DNA of 64,000 nucleotides from Favolaschia claudopus (taxonomy: Eukaryota > Basidiomycota > Agaricomycetes > Agaricales > Mycenaceae). Positions 21,586 to 33,162 of the stretch are shown here, piece after piece. The position numbers were made by a program, and so were the translations under genes. Under the pieces are notes generated by a model that saw only the letters and a program-made list of their open reading frames with translations, did not search any database and was not told the origin of the DNA. Position 1 is the stretch's first letter, and each line of letters starts with the position of its first letter. The DNA lies in assembly GCA_037176885.1 (NCBI GenBank), contig JAWWNJ010000094.1, positions 620,001-684,000 on the forward strand, read 5' to 3'.

Positions 21586-22966
21586 ATGCACGCCATTACA
21601 GTCAGTATCGTCGACTGTTCGCTGTATTCATTGCTTATTCTTATCCAGCAACAATTCTGGTCCGTACGGGAATATCTGAGCCCTGTAGGTAGCTAAATTA
21701 GCGTTCATCGTCTGCTAATCGCTCTCAGGTTCTCAAAGAGAGCAAATTCAAAGAACACGGCCGTATCACCCCTGGTGCGTTGGTAGTGTCTCTAGTTATT
21801 GACGTCTCAACGTTCGCAGAGGAATTCCTAGCAGCAGGAGATTTCCTAGCGTACAAGTTTCCCGTCTGGACCTGGTTAGTGTGGCGCATTTTGCACGAGG
21901 CGACCCACATACTCAAGCCCTCTGTGTGTCAGGGAAGCGGGCGACCCATCCAAGGCCAAAGACTACCTTCCCGCCGACAAGCAATATCTGGTCACTCGAG
22001 GGGTTCCCTGTCTACGCCGAGCAACGTCTCTAGCTTACACTGACGCCGATGAGGATGCCGAACGCTTGTTGTCTTTTGGTGACTCCACCGGAGCCGACGA
22101 ATGGGTCGAGACCCATACCGGTCGCAAGTCCAACTTAGATTCCGCCAATCCGGGCACCATCGACGATATCCCCGACCTAGACGCGGCACCCGAGGCAGGC
22201 GTCACTCAGGGCGTCGGTAGCCTTTCGTTGGGTGGCGCCGACGAGACGCCTGATCTCGACGATATCCCTGATATGGAAGAGGAAGGTCTTGAGGAGGAAG
22301 ACGATGCAGCCGCTGTTGCGCCAAAGACCATTGATGCTGGGTGTGTTGTATTATCTGTTTTTGAGGACCACTAACTCGCTCCCAGTCAAGTGGAAGTCGC
22401 AAACGGCAATCTTCTGCAAGTGCGAACGTACGACGTTATGATCACCTACGACAAGTACTACCAGACCCCTCGCATCTGGTTGCTTGGGTACGATGAGGTG
22501 AGACCTTCAGCGCTCAACCTCATCCTTAGTTTTAACTCTCTTCAAGAATCGCACCCCCCTCACCCCTCCCCAAATCTTCCAAGACGTTTCCGCCGACCAC
22601 GCCTTCAAAACCGTCACAATCGAGCCTTTCCCTCACTCTGCCTCTCTGCAGGCCGCCTCCGTGCACCCCTGCAAGCACGCAAGCGTCATGAAGAAGGTCA
22701 TCGAGCGCATGAACAGCAGCGTCGTCGCCGAACAGCTCGCACAACGCAAGGGGCCCACATCCAAGGACGCCGGCGGCAAGAAGAAGTGGTTCGGGCGCAA
22801 GACCAGTGGGAATGGCAAGGACGATAAAGGGGCAGCGGCGGCAGCTTCCGCTGAAGGCGACGACGACGTCGAGGGCATGCGCGTCGACTTTTATCTCGTC
22901 GTATTCCTCAAGTTCATTGCCTCTATCGTGCCGACCATCGAAGTCGATTCGACGACCTCGTTTTGA
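21586..22966 (+). CDS. ATG3: Autophagy E2-like conjugating enzyme ATG3
   Basis: The E2-like enzyme that transfers ATG8 to phosphatidylethanolamine during autophagosome formation. Start ATG 21586 encodes MHAIT, spliced to [13 protein letters not shown]. Then come [34 protein letters not shown], the acidic flexible region with two DIPD(L/M) stretches, and [22 protein letters not shown]. The active-site cysteine is in [11 protein letters not shown]. The C terminus [20 protein letters not shown] is the family's conserved helix. A lysine-rich insert ([19 protein letters not shown]) near the C terminus is longer than in yeast. About 355 residues over seven exons. Confidence 0.96.
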
Positions 22967-23114
22967 TTTCTGGTGGCGTGCGTGGAATATACCCTCTGAC
23001 GAGAAAATAACTTGTATCTGTATGAACCTCATTGATTTACTAGAAACCATGTATGATTTTTCCTCCATCAGGCGTAGTGTGAACCGAAAGCGATGAATAA
23101 CCCAAAACAGCAAA

Positions 23115-24423
23115 TCAAGTGGCGAGTTCTGTGCGACTCTTTGACTTTTTCTCTTTCTTCTTCTCTACCGGTGCATCGTCCGAAGTCTCAACCGTGCCCT
23201 CCTTCGCCTTTTTATCCTTCTTCCGCTTCTTGTCGACCAGCTCATCGACAGGTGTTACCTCTATTGCCTCTCCCTCCTCCCTCTTCCGCTTCTTCTTTTC
23301 TGAGACCACAGGCGCAGCGTTCTCCACCTCCGCCACGACATCCACCTCCTTGCTTTTCTTCTCCTTCTTCTCCTTCTTGCGTTTCTTCTCCACCGGTTCG
23401 GACTCGGGTATCGAGGACACGACCGTTTCGGGTTCGTCTTCAGCATCGCGTTTCCGCTTTTTCGGTGTCGTAGATTCCCCAGGCGCGTCCGATGCATCAG
23501 GGGCATTTGCCTTCGCAAGCTTGGCGGCCGTCTTTTCAGCTTTCTTGGCCTCCGATTCCTCTTTCCTCCGTTCCTTGCGATTTTTTGTGGGATCGGCGTT
23601 TGTCGTGGCGGTAGTTTTATCGTCCACAATAATTGCCGCAATAGCGGACTGTATGATAATCGACTTGAGCATCGGAGGGCGATAAAAATTTTTGCAATCT
23701 TACCTCGGCCGCAGCCACTGCCCTTTTCTGCTCCTTTTTCTCCTTCCTCTCCTTCAGCTTCTTCTCCCTTTTCTCCTCCTTGTCCTTCTCCTTCTCGGCC
23801 TTTTCCTGGGCTTTCCGCTCTTTCTTGGACAACGATGTCGAAGCATCCCCGTTCTCTTGCGTCGAAGGTTCTTCTGTAGTGGCAGCAGTGCTGGTAGCGA
23901 CGGGAACCGGAGGTGTTGTCCGTGTCGGTGTGCCTAACGGCGTATCATTCGCACCAGTCGCCGACGTTCGTGAACCGCCCCATCCCCCTCCTCTCCCCCC
24001 ACCACGTCCACCCCGCGCGCCGCCCGACCACCCGCGCCCAGCCCCATACGCATTACTCTGCGGTCGTGCGGGATAAGTGCTCTTTCCGTCGGCTCCTGCC
24101 TTCAACGCTACATCAACCCTGAACAAGCATAGCAAGATAACAGACACACAGTAGCAGCCGCAGCACCAGTTTTGGGTCCCTTATACAGAGACTTTTCATA
24201 TTTCTCAGCTTCGCTGATACATTGCGTGTGTTTTTTGAATTCTGCGGGGGAGTTGAAGGTTGTTGAGCAGTCGATGCAGTCGAATCCGGCGTAGCAGCGG
24301 TTGTAGTGTTGATCAAGCTTGGGTTTCTTTACCGTGTCTTGGCAGGCGTGACATCTACGCAGAGGGTTGTTTAGCTTGACGTCGCGGGAGACGATGAGGA
24401 GCAACGAACTGGAAGGATACCAT
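23115..24423 (-). CDS. LYAR-type zinc-finger nucleolar protein
   Basis: Start ATG 24423 (MVSFQ) is spliced to CHACQDTVKKPKLDQHYNRC, then AGFDCIDCSTTF and HTQCISEAEKYEKSLYKG. This is the LYAR C2HC zinc-finger pair with its characteristic CISEAEKY. A glycine/arginine-rich segment (about residues 95-130) is followed by Thr/Pro-rich linkers. A long Lys/Glu-rich, coiled-coil C terminus contains repeated KKKRK nuclear or nucleolar signals. The family acts in ribosome biogenesis in the nucleolus. Four or more exons; it converges on ATG3 with about 150 bp between stops. The strong bias makes the antisense strand spuriously open. Confidence 0.9.
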
Positions 24424-24605
24424 CGTGGAGAACAAGCAGATACCAAATTTTTTGCACGCGCCGATCAAAATCTTCAGGAAATCACACAAGACAACAAAGC
24501 AGATCTGAGCTACAGTATCTCTGTCAAGCTCATAAACGCAAATGCTGTAAGTAGGGGAATCAAGGGTTACAATAATACAGGTATAATCCGTACAGATACA
24601 TATCC

Positions 24606-25355
24606 TCACGACGACCCAAGCTTGATGACCCACGTCTCTGGACACGGCTCCCCGCCAGGCAATAATCGCTGCTCCGCAAAGTCTGGCATCTTGTCCAAGC
24701 CTCTGAAGATGGTGCTCGAGCCCAGCCAGTCGATACGCTTGAGCTTCGGCTCGCCGTCGTACTCAGATCGCTTTTTTGCTGCCTTCTCAATGGCCTCGCG
24801 CAACTTTTTATCGGAAACGATGATACCCCACTCCGAGTCCACTATAGGCTGTTGAAGCTGTAGCGGGTTTACGGAATCAACAACAGCAAGATATTAAAAA
24901 AGCAATGGACGCACAGCAGCCCAGATCGCATCCCAGACACCCTCGACCGTGACCGGGGTGTTCGACATTACTTCGATCGACCACGGGAAGGCTTTGCATA
25001 TGAGGCGGACGTGTGAGGCAGGAGGCGTCGTGGCGAACTGGCCTCTATGAGGCACGTATATCGCTTGCGAGATTTCGTTTCGCGCTTTTTTACGCACATC
25101 GTACCTCACCTGGGTCGAATCGGACGCGAGGATTGGGTTGAGATTGGGGTACTTGGCCGAGTGGAAGCCTGGAAGAGAATGACACGTTAGTAAATGGAGC
25201 ATGATAACGTCTGATTACAGCGTACCAGGGGTAGGATTCTGAGGCGCCCATCCAGGCTGGTTCCAATATGCGGGGAAGCCTGTTTGTTGTGGGACAAAGC
25301 CGGGCTGCTGGTAGAACGCTTGTGGCGCCCATGGATTCGGTCCCCAAGGATTCAT
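24606..25355 (-). CDS. DUF6699-type protein
   Basis: Start ATG 25355 gives a Pro/Trp/Gln-rich N terminus (MNPWGPNPWAPQAFYQQPG) of about 45 residues. The conserved domain follows: FHSAKYPNLNPILASD, VRYDVRKKARNEI, HVRLICKAFPWSIEV, TVEGVWDAIWAA, and across the last intron DSEWGIIVSDKKLREAIEKA, LKRIDWLGSSTIFRGLDK and PETWVIKLGSS. I recognise this as the DUF6699 family, common in Agaricomycetes and of unknown function. Three exons, about 210 residues, intact. Confidence 0.82.
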
Positions 25356-26131
25356 AGTTGGTACTGGTCGTTCGGTCGGTGAAGGTCAATTTAAGAGAGT
25401 GAAGGGCGGGCGCCTGATCTGCGGCAGCGTGCGAATGACTCACCTGAATCTTCAGAGCTGTTGCATAGTGTTGCATCTAGATCAGCGCATTGCACGATAA
25501 GAAAATCTGATTGGCTTCGGATGCTGTGTAACGCGGGGTGCGCCAGAGGCCACCGGCGTTCAAATGTGTCCCAAGCGCTGGAATAAACGCACATCTTAAT
25601 AAGCGCCGATATGGGCGGGCTGTAGAAGAGGAGGCTAGTGGCCGAAATTTTGCGCCTTAGTACAGCTTGACCTTGAAATTAATTTCAAGCCAGCAGCGAG
25701 CATCTTCGAGTCCCGGTGGATCGGTTTCGTAGCTATCCGTTTGCGATATTCTATGACTGGAAAGAGATTTACGCGATGTTCGAGACAGATCCCAGCGGAT
25801 ATCATAGTCTGAAAACTGTTGCGGCTGGCGTCAACCCTCGCTGATCTCTGAGTGATTGTCATTCGGGAACATCATAGACTGTCAGATCCATAGAATGACC
25901 GAGAGACGGTGGGAAAGCGCGGCGTATCTTGTCAGCACTTAAGAGCTTGAACGATGGCAGAGGTGGACTGGTGGAGAGAGGTGGAGGCTGGTGGAGGAAA
26001 CAAACGAGTTGAACGCGGTGTGACATATCACGTGAAGTAGTGTCACACTGTATTTTCTTCCCGTTTCTTTGCCTTTTCTCCGTTTTTGACCCATTCGTGT
26101 AGATTTGGAATCTGTTTGCTCTACCGCCGTT
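25356..26131. other. Intergenic between DUF6699 protein and BTB array
   Basis: About 775 bp between divergent starts. No coding or structural signal was recognised. Confidence 0.4.
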
Positions 26132-27162
26132 ATGGATCGCGCCACTAGGGACTCTGACTTTTATATTGAGGACGGCAATATAGTGCTGGTGGCCGACAGC
26201 GAAAAAGACAATTGTGCTGTCCTTTTTCGTTAACGTTTGCACAAATCCATTCTCATGAAACACTCCACCGTCTTTGCGGACATGTTCTCAATGCCTTCAC
26301 CTCCAAACGTGGAGAAGTACGACAATGTACCGTTGGTCAAGATGGCCGGTGACGATGCGGATGCATTGTGGGATTTCATGAAGCTTTTGTACAACCCAGA
26401 GTGGGTACTTGGCTTTACGGTGTCCAACCGTACTGCGAATTTTCAATGATATGCAGATGTATCTCGACTGTTCTCAACGCCAATGATTTCCCAATGAAAC
26501 TCCTGGGTCCGTGCAAGATGGCCAGGAAGTATCAGGTCGATTGGATTCGTAATATGGCCGTTGAGCGCCTACAAAAGTCGTGGCCCAGCACTGTGTTGGG
26601 GTGGCAGGAATTCGCTGAGGAGGAAAATGCACAAGTTATGCGCGCTATTCAGGGGTACCCAGACCCACGTTGGGACGATCCAACCTCTCCACCACGCGTG
26701 CTTCCTGAACCAGTGTCTTCAATCCTCCTCGCGCGTGAATGCGACGTTACTACAGTCCTCCCGCTCGCATTTCTAGACCTTCTCCAGGGTCTCCCAGAGC
26801 CTGACCCGATGGATCAGTACGACGAGTACTACAAAAAGGCCGACCTCGACCTGTTACCCGCGGACGACTGGCGTCGACCGTTTCGTGCTCGTGAACGAAT
26901 GGCCGCCTGGTTTCGGTATTACCCTTCTCCTCCCCCCTCTGACTTGCGGCCGTGCCTCAGTGGCAAATCATGCGAAGCTATAGTTTATCGCATTTGTTTA
27001 AAATTTGGAAACCAGCTAGGTGTATGCGGTGATATTCTGCGAATCTCACTGCAGGAGCATGAAATGGAAAATATGTGTGCAGCTTGCAAATCGAGATTGG
27101 AGGCGGGAGTTGGAACTTTACAAGGCGAGTTCTTGCGAGAACTTCCTAATTTTTTCTGCTAG
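26132..27162 (+). pseudogene. BTB/POZ paralog A, interrupted by an in-frame stop
   Basis: Start ATG 26132 reads MDRATRDSDFYIEDGNIVLV, then LFR, then TAA at 26231-26233 (codon 34), after which the same frame resumes RLHKSILMKHSTVFADMFS. The paralogs read LFRLHRS here, so a 6-bp insertion brought in the stop without shifting frame. The BTB domain, a conserved-position intron after NPE, and the C-terminal region (LPEPVSSILLARECDVTT, RARERMAAWF, CEA and CAAC) are otherwise intact. A shorter product could start inside the BTB domain at 26254 (MKHSTVF) but would lack the first strand. Either a recent pseudogene or a sequencing error. Confidence 0.7.
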
Positions 27163-27297
27163 CTAGATAAAGCAATCCGGACAATTCTGCGTAGCTATCA
27201 TTGACAGTGATACTGTACCTAGCCTCATTGCCTTCGAAAGATAAAAGTTGTACAGAAACTGAAATAAATTTATGGTTCAGAGACTGCTGGAAATGGG

Positions 27298-28337
27298 TCA
27301 TTCTTGGAATCCAAAGAAACGAGGAACGTTATCGAAAAATCGGCTCTGAAAGAGTGAAACCTCTTTCGCCAGCTTTGTCTTGCACCCCGGGCAGATGTCT
27401 TTCATGTCCTCTCCCAGCGAATATGTCAACATATTGCAGCAGCCATCAGCGAGCAGTTCCGACAGTCGCAACCAGACCTCTGCTACCGTAGTTTTACAGG
27501 CTTGGGTGCCATCGCACGCTGAGATCTTCGAGGTCGAGAGGCTTGGAGAGGATTTCTTGGGATATCGGGCAAACCAGGTACCCATCCTTTGGCGAGCCTG
27601 GAAGAGTCGCAGCCCGTCAATCACAGGTAACAGCTCCAGTTCGATCCTTTGCTCTGCCGCAGCATACAGGTCGTTGGGATCGGGTTCGACAGAACGGTGA
27701 AGGAGATATAAGAATGCGACTGGAAGAATGATAGTAACATTGCATTCGCGTGCAAGGAGAATTGAAGATACGGGTTCAGGAAATTCGCGCAGTTGGAAGC
27801 CGAGAGGCTGATCAGCCCGTGCGGCCGCACGCTGAAGAACTAGGCGGGTTTCTTCCCCGTCAAGACGGCGCCAGTCCCCCAATGTATCGGGCCAGGACCT
27901 CAGCAGGCGCTCAGCAGCTTTGGTACGGATCCAATCAATGAAGTATTTCCTTGCCAGCTCGCAGGGTACCAGCAGCCTGAGCGCAAAATCACTTGCGTTA
28001 AGAACGGTTGAAAAGTATCTGTGTATGGGTTTCAATCTGTCAAGACAAGCACAAGAGATACTACTCACTCCGGATCGTACAAAAACATGAGCAATTCTCG
28101 CAATCCTTCTGCCTCGTCGGGCATCGTAACCAAAGGGACACCAGCGTGCTGTGGCCCATTGACAGTGGCGGTGGCGACATTGAACATGTCGTCGAAGATC
28201 TGGGAATGTTTGACGAGGATGGATTTGTGTACACGAAAAATGATGTGGGTAGGCGGGTTCTGGACTTGGCTGCGGGCGCTCAATGCAATATTGCCATCTT
28301 GGAAGTAAAGATCCGGATCGTGAATGACTTGAGCCAT
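27298..28337 (-). CDS. BTB/POZ domain protein, paralog B
   Basis: Start ATG 28337 (MAQVIHDPDLYFQDGNIALS). Exon 1 holds the BTB fold (residues about 12-90: VHKSILVKHSQIFDDMF, LYDPE). One intron leads to YFSTVLNASDFALRLLVPC. The long second exon carries LARKYFIDWIRTKAAERL, FPEPVSSILLARECNVTIIL, RQRMGTWFARYP and paired cysteines (ACDGTQACK, DICPGCKTKL). About 330 residues, intact. BTB domains dimerise and often recruit Cullin-3, but the target here is unknown. It is more diverged from the other four copies in the middle region. Confidence 0.85.
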
Positions 28338-28792
28338 TGCAGAGACAGAACAGGGCGTTTAAACTTTACACGGTCGTTGTCGACGTTGTGCAGTTGGGCG
28401 ATATCAGAGGATATCAGTGGGGTCTTCAGTGATGGCATCGGCTGGTCAGGCTCGGATGCAGTATATAAGTCGCACACCAATACTCAAGTCTCAAGACGAA
28501 AGTGAACGGGGCGTAGGCAAAAGACTGGCCGTAAAAACATCAAGTTATCGAAAAGGCCATCAAGAAAAGTGTTATCCGTAACTGGCAGTGATATTTACTG
28601 ACGAGGAAGTTTCGGGAAGACTTCGATGAGAAATTTCAGGACCTACCAAAGACCTACTGGGTAGCACGACGGGAACTTCCTGTATGAGCCACCGACGCAC
28701 CGTATTGTGCGGAGGCCTTCATCGAACATACACTCGAATACTCGGCCACCTGTTGTTTACTTGTACAACTTCCAGTGAGACGAAGTTATCAT

Positions 28793-29886
28793 TCATGGAG
28801 TTGCGAAGAAATAATTGAGACTCTTCAAAAAGGCGTCCTGTACAGTGGTAATCTCCCTTTCGAGCTTCATCTGGCAATCCGAGCAAATTCCTAGCCTGAC
28901 TGAACTTCGCACTAGAGATGAGCTCGAAGCCCGCAGAATATTGCCTGAACTGGCTAAGGAATTTGCCAGTACGAGCCAAACGCGATATATCGCAGCTTCG
29001 CATAGTTTGCTCTCCCCGGGGCACGCCGTTGCCTTCAAGGGCGAGATAATCGAGGGGGGGTAGGAATACTCCGAAAACCAGCTGCCCATCCTTTCGCGAG
29101 CGTGGAGCAGCCGAGGCCAGTCGTTGACCGGTAAGAGCTGTATTTCGATATTTTTTTTGTATTCGGCGAACTGATCAAGAGGATGAGGTTCAGGGAGACA
29201 CCGAAGGAGATCCAGGAAAGCGAGCGGGAGTACGGCAACAGCATTGCATTCACGCGCGAGGAGAATGGAAGATACTGGTTCAGGAAGCTGGCGTGGTTGG
29301 AAGGCATGGTCGTCCCAATGCGGTTCGCCCGCGCCAACGATATCCATCTCAATCTGGCGCGAGACTCTGGTGCGTTCTTCCTCAGAAATACCGAGCCACC
29401 CCCCTACAGTATTGGGCCAAGATTTTTTCAGCCGCTCAGCAGCGTTTCTAGGAATCCAGTCGATCTGGTATTTATTGGCAAGTTTGCACGGTCCTAAGAG
29501 TTTGAGTGTGAAATCGTCCGCGTTGAGAGCAGTGGAGAAGTATCTATGCATTGTTTGCAAGTTTCAGTATACCGTCAACGCAACAAAAAAAATGCGGAGA
29601 AGTCAAAGCAGAACTATACCCACTCTGAATCATACAAGAATCGTACCAACTCTCGGAGGGCGTCCGCATCGTCGCCAGCCATGGTGACCAGAGGAGCCCC
29701 GTCGTACTGGGGCACGGTGGCAGGCGGAGGCATAGAAAACATGTCGCCAAAGACAACGGAATGTTTCACCAGGATAGATCGGTGAAGACGAAAAAGAATG
29801 TCACTATTTTGACTCTCGCTGTGGGCACTTAGCACGATGTTGCCGTCTTCAAAGTAACAGTCTGGATCGTGAACGACCTGGGCCAT
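28793..29886 (-). CDS. BTB/POZ domain protein, paralog C
   Basis: Start ATG 29886 (MAQVVHDPDCYFEDGNIVLS). BTB residues include ILFRLHRSILVKHSVVFGDM and FLYDSE. After the conserved intron come YFSTALNADDFTLKLLGPC, YQIDWIPRNAAERLKKSW, LPEPVSSILLARECNAVAVL, RARERMGSWFSEY, then ACPGESKLCEAAIYRVW and GICSDCQMKLEREI. It is intact and slightly longer than its paralogs, with a serine-rich insert (ASSSSLVRSSV) before the last Cys pair. Same strand as paralog B, 455 bp away. Confidence 0.86.
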
Positions 29887-30864
29887 GGTGTGAGAGATGG
29901 AGTAGATGGTGAGCAATCAAGCTATGGTTCTGGTTGTAGAGCAGTACGAGTAGCCGGCGATCAACAGGTCCCACGATTTGTTCAGTTTGCGTACAACCTT
30001 CACCTTCTGGATTGTCCCACCTCTACTACACCTCATTTGGCGCCATTCCCGACGCCTGCGAGTTACAGAGCACATTTTTAACACGCGGAGGGACTTTTCA
30101 AAGGTTTTTGCTGGTCTCAGGCATCACGCGATTCTCCCGCAACGCATCTACTCATCTCAATCTTCGCTTTTGCCAAACGACGTCCGTCAGATTCCTAAAA
30201 ATTCATCGGTTGGACTTGCCTGTTTGCCAAGATCCTACACTACTCCCAAATCGTATAACCTCCAATTGAACGTCGGGCATGGGCTTTTGGACTCAACTTT
30301 CGCGCATTTAGATTGGATCAATCAGTATACGGGTCTATGTGCTTTGCGAAGTTGAGAACTCAAGCTAGTACTCAAGCCTTCAAATTCCTTGGGAATTCCG
30401 AGCTTGCGGCTTCTTACGAGCAAGTATACGACACCTGGTCCTTATCCATTCACTTGAGCGCTCAACTTGGCGGCGGTCCTCGGTATTCCTGCGAGAACGT
30501 CGTGTCTGTCATGGCTCTACGAACGACTACAATGCCGACGTTGATGTTCTTGACATATCAGCTCCTGCGAAGACGCTACATCAATTATCACGATTAAAAC
30601 GACCTTTCTTGTCTCATTCTAATCAAGACAAGCCTCTATTCGTGGACTCTTCTCTTGCTACTCGTCCAGCCTAACAATAACACATTGAGAAGATTTCCGC
30701 TTCACTCGGCCAGCTTCTTTTTTGCTTCTTGACCTCAAAATAGACAGCTGTGGACGAATGTTTCCCGTCAACGGTCGAGCTCGGTGTCTAAGGGTAAAGA
30801 GGCAGAGATAAATAGGCGGGGGGCAGGCCGGTTCTCCGCAAATCCAGAAGTGTCTTTGCAAGAA
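29887..30864. other. Intergenic, BTB paralog C to GMC oxidoreductase
   Basis: About 980 bp between divergent starts with only short, low-quality open frames. It should contain both promoters; no clear TATA box or repeat was seen. Confidence 0.4.
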
Positions 30865-32859
30865 ATGTCTACTGAATTCGACTTCATCGTTGTGGGTGGT
30901 CAGTATCTCATAAACGACTGGTTTTCTTGGCTCAATCTGACTCTTGAGATCAGGCGGAACTGCTGGCTGCGTCGTCGCAGGTCGTCTGGCCGAAAACCCG
31001 AAGGTCAAGGTTCTCGTCATTGAGGCTGGTATCATCAACCCTGGGGACATCGACGCAATCACCACACCCGCCCGCGCCTTCGAACTTCGCGACAGCAAGT
31101 ACGACTGGGCATACAAGACGACCATGATCGATCGCCCGGACTACACACGCGTCGAGAAGCCCAACACCCGTGGCAAGGTTCTAGGCGGGAGTAGCTGCCT
31201 CAACTACTACACCTGGATTCCCGGAAGCGCCGCCACCTTTGACGAGTGGGCTGGCTACGGCGGCGAAGAGTGGACATGGGACAACTGCAAGGAATACCTT
31301 TATAAAGTAGGCTATGTTCCGAACGCCCTCGTACTCGTTGTCTGACATTCTGTACCAGCCCGCTACGTATCACGACGACCAGAAGCTCTTCTCCCCCTCG
31401 CTCTCATACATCGGCGAGAACGGGCCTCTCCCGGTCTCCCACTCCGACCTCATCGCCGAAGTTCGACCTTTCCGCGAGGCCCTCACTAAAGCGTGGGTTA
31501 GCAAGGGTCACGCTTTGACCGACGATGTTCACAATGGGACGATGAGGGGTTTGTGGAAAGCGATGAACAGTATCTATAATGGCAAGCGGTCGTCGTCTTG
31601 GGTTTACCTTGTCGGTAAATCGAACGTCACCGTTCTCGGTAAGACCAACTCCAAGCAGGTCATCATCGAGGACGGCCGCGCCGTCGGCGTCGTCGTCATC
31701 CGCGAAGATGGAACGGAGGAATCGTACAAGGCCAAATACGAGGTCATTGTGTCTAGCGGTGTCTTCGAGTCGCCCAAATTGTTGATGCTGTCCGGTATCG
31801 GACCTGCCGAAACGCTACAGAGCTTCGGAATCTCTCAGATCATCGACTCCCCTCAATGCGGCCAGAACCTTCTCGATCATCCCATCCTAGCGCATGTCTT
31901 TCGCCTCAAACGCGGCTACGGTCTCGACCATCATTTGCTGCGCGCTGGCCTCGAAAAGGACGCAGCAGTTTCTGCTTATCGTTGGAAGAACGCTGGTCCT
32001 TATACTAGCGGTCTCCTTGAGCTCGTTGGCCTGCCTCGTATCGACGACCGCCTGCGCGGCATCCCGGAATACGAAGCGGCGAAGGCAGCGAATGGCGGGA
32101 AGGATCCATTCGGACCAGGCGGCCAGCCCCACTTCGAGATCGATTTTGTTCCTATGTTCAGCGACGCCTTCCAGTGGCATATTCCGACCCCTGCTGAAGG
32201 CGACTACCTTACCGTCATCGTGGATCTTCTCCGCCCCCTCTCCAAGACGGGTACGGTGACGCTCAACTCTACCAACGCGCTGGAACAGCCCATGGTCAAC
32301 ATCAATTTCTTTGCTGAAGATTTGGATATTGTTGCCATGCGTGAGGGGATCCGCTTCGTCGATGATATCATCAAGAATGGTGAGGGTATGAAGGATATTG
32401 TTCTGGACGACTATCCGTGGCCGATGGTATGATCTTCTGTGCTGCAATATGTTTGCGATGAGCTGATCCATCGACTCCAGCCCAGAACCTCGGATGAGGC
32501 GATGAACAAGATGATCTTGGAGCGCTCGCAGACTGGATTTCGTGAGCAATCGTCCGCTTTGATCCATAACGTCCATTCGTTGAAAACTCTTTCCCCAGAT
32601 CCATGTGGTACAGCGCGTATGGGTAAAGATCTCGGGCATGGCGTCGTCGATGGTAAATTGCGCGTTCATGGCATCCAGAGCTTGCGTGTCATCGACGCCT
32701 CTGTTATCCCTGTGATCCCTGACTGCCGCATTCAAAATTCCGTGTACATGATCGGGGAAAAGGTGAGCCGCTTGTTTTGGGAGCTGTTATGGTTTTTGGT
32801 TGATGTGATATTAGGGCGCGGACATGATCAAGGCAGAGTACCCGAACCTCTTTGCCTGA
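30865..32859 (+). CDS. GMC-family FAD-dependent oxidoreductase
   Basis: Start ATG 30865 (MSTEFDFIVVGG) joins over an intron to GTAGCVVAGRLAENPKVKVL, forming the dinucleotide-binding GxGxxG. Then follow IEAG, the GMC signature GKVLGGSSCLNYYTWIPGS, VFESPKLLMLSGIGP (signature 2), GQNLLDHP, and late FHPCGTARMGKDLGHGVVDG with the first catalytic His formed across an intron. It ends GADMIKAEYPNLFA. About 575 residues, six exons, no signal peptide, so intracellular. Alcohol- or sugar-oxidising members are candidates. The position usually holding the second catalytic His/Asn lies in IPDCRIQNSVYM and is not an obvious His. Confidence 0.9.
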
Positions 32860-33162
32860 TGAAGTCCCTACGACCTGAATTCAGAACGATGTTAGTATGG
32901 TGTCTCCTCAATCTTTCGTTTTAGCTTGTGAATGCGCCTGTTGTACCTTGCGATATTGAACTTCAATTATCTTCACGAAAATTTCCTGTCCAGTGTGCCT
33001 GCCGTGTGTGTTGGGTATGCACAGTTTCCACTCGTACTGCTTTATTAAGCTTGCTGCGCGGTGTTTGAAGTTTTGCTGCTTGACAACCACCATATATTGA
33101 TGCCATCAATTGGCTTCTTCCTCCTCCATTTCGTTCATAGCCGCCGTTCGCCAAACAGTGCT

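Noticed and set aside
22532..23113. 193-codon minus-strand frame opposite ATG3
   Set aside because: It is the antisense shadow of the well-supported ATG3 exons carrying the HPC active site.
23119..23685. 188-codon plus-strand Ser/Phe-rich frame
   Set aside because: Antisense of the Lys/Glu-rich LYAR tail; the Ser/Phe composition is what such a tail gives on the other strand.
31887..32735. 282-codon minus-strand frame
   Set aside because: Antisense of the GMC oxidoreductase coding exon, which has strong family motifs on the plus strand.
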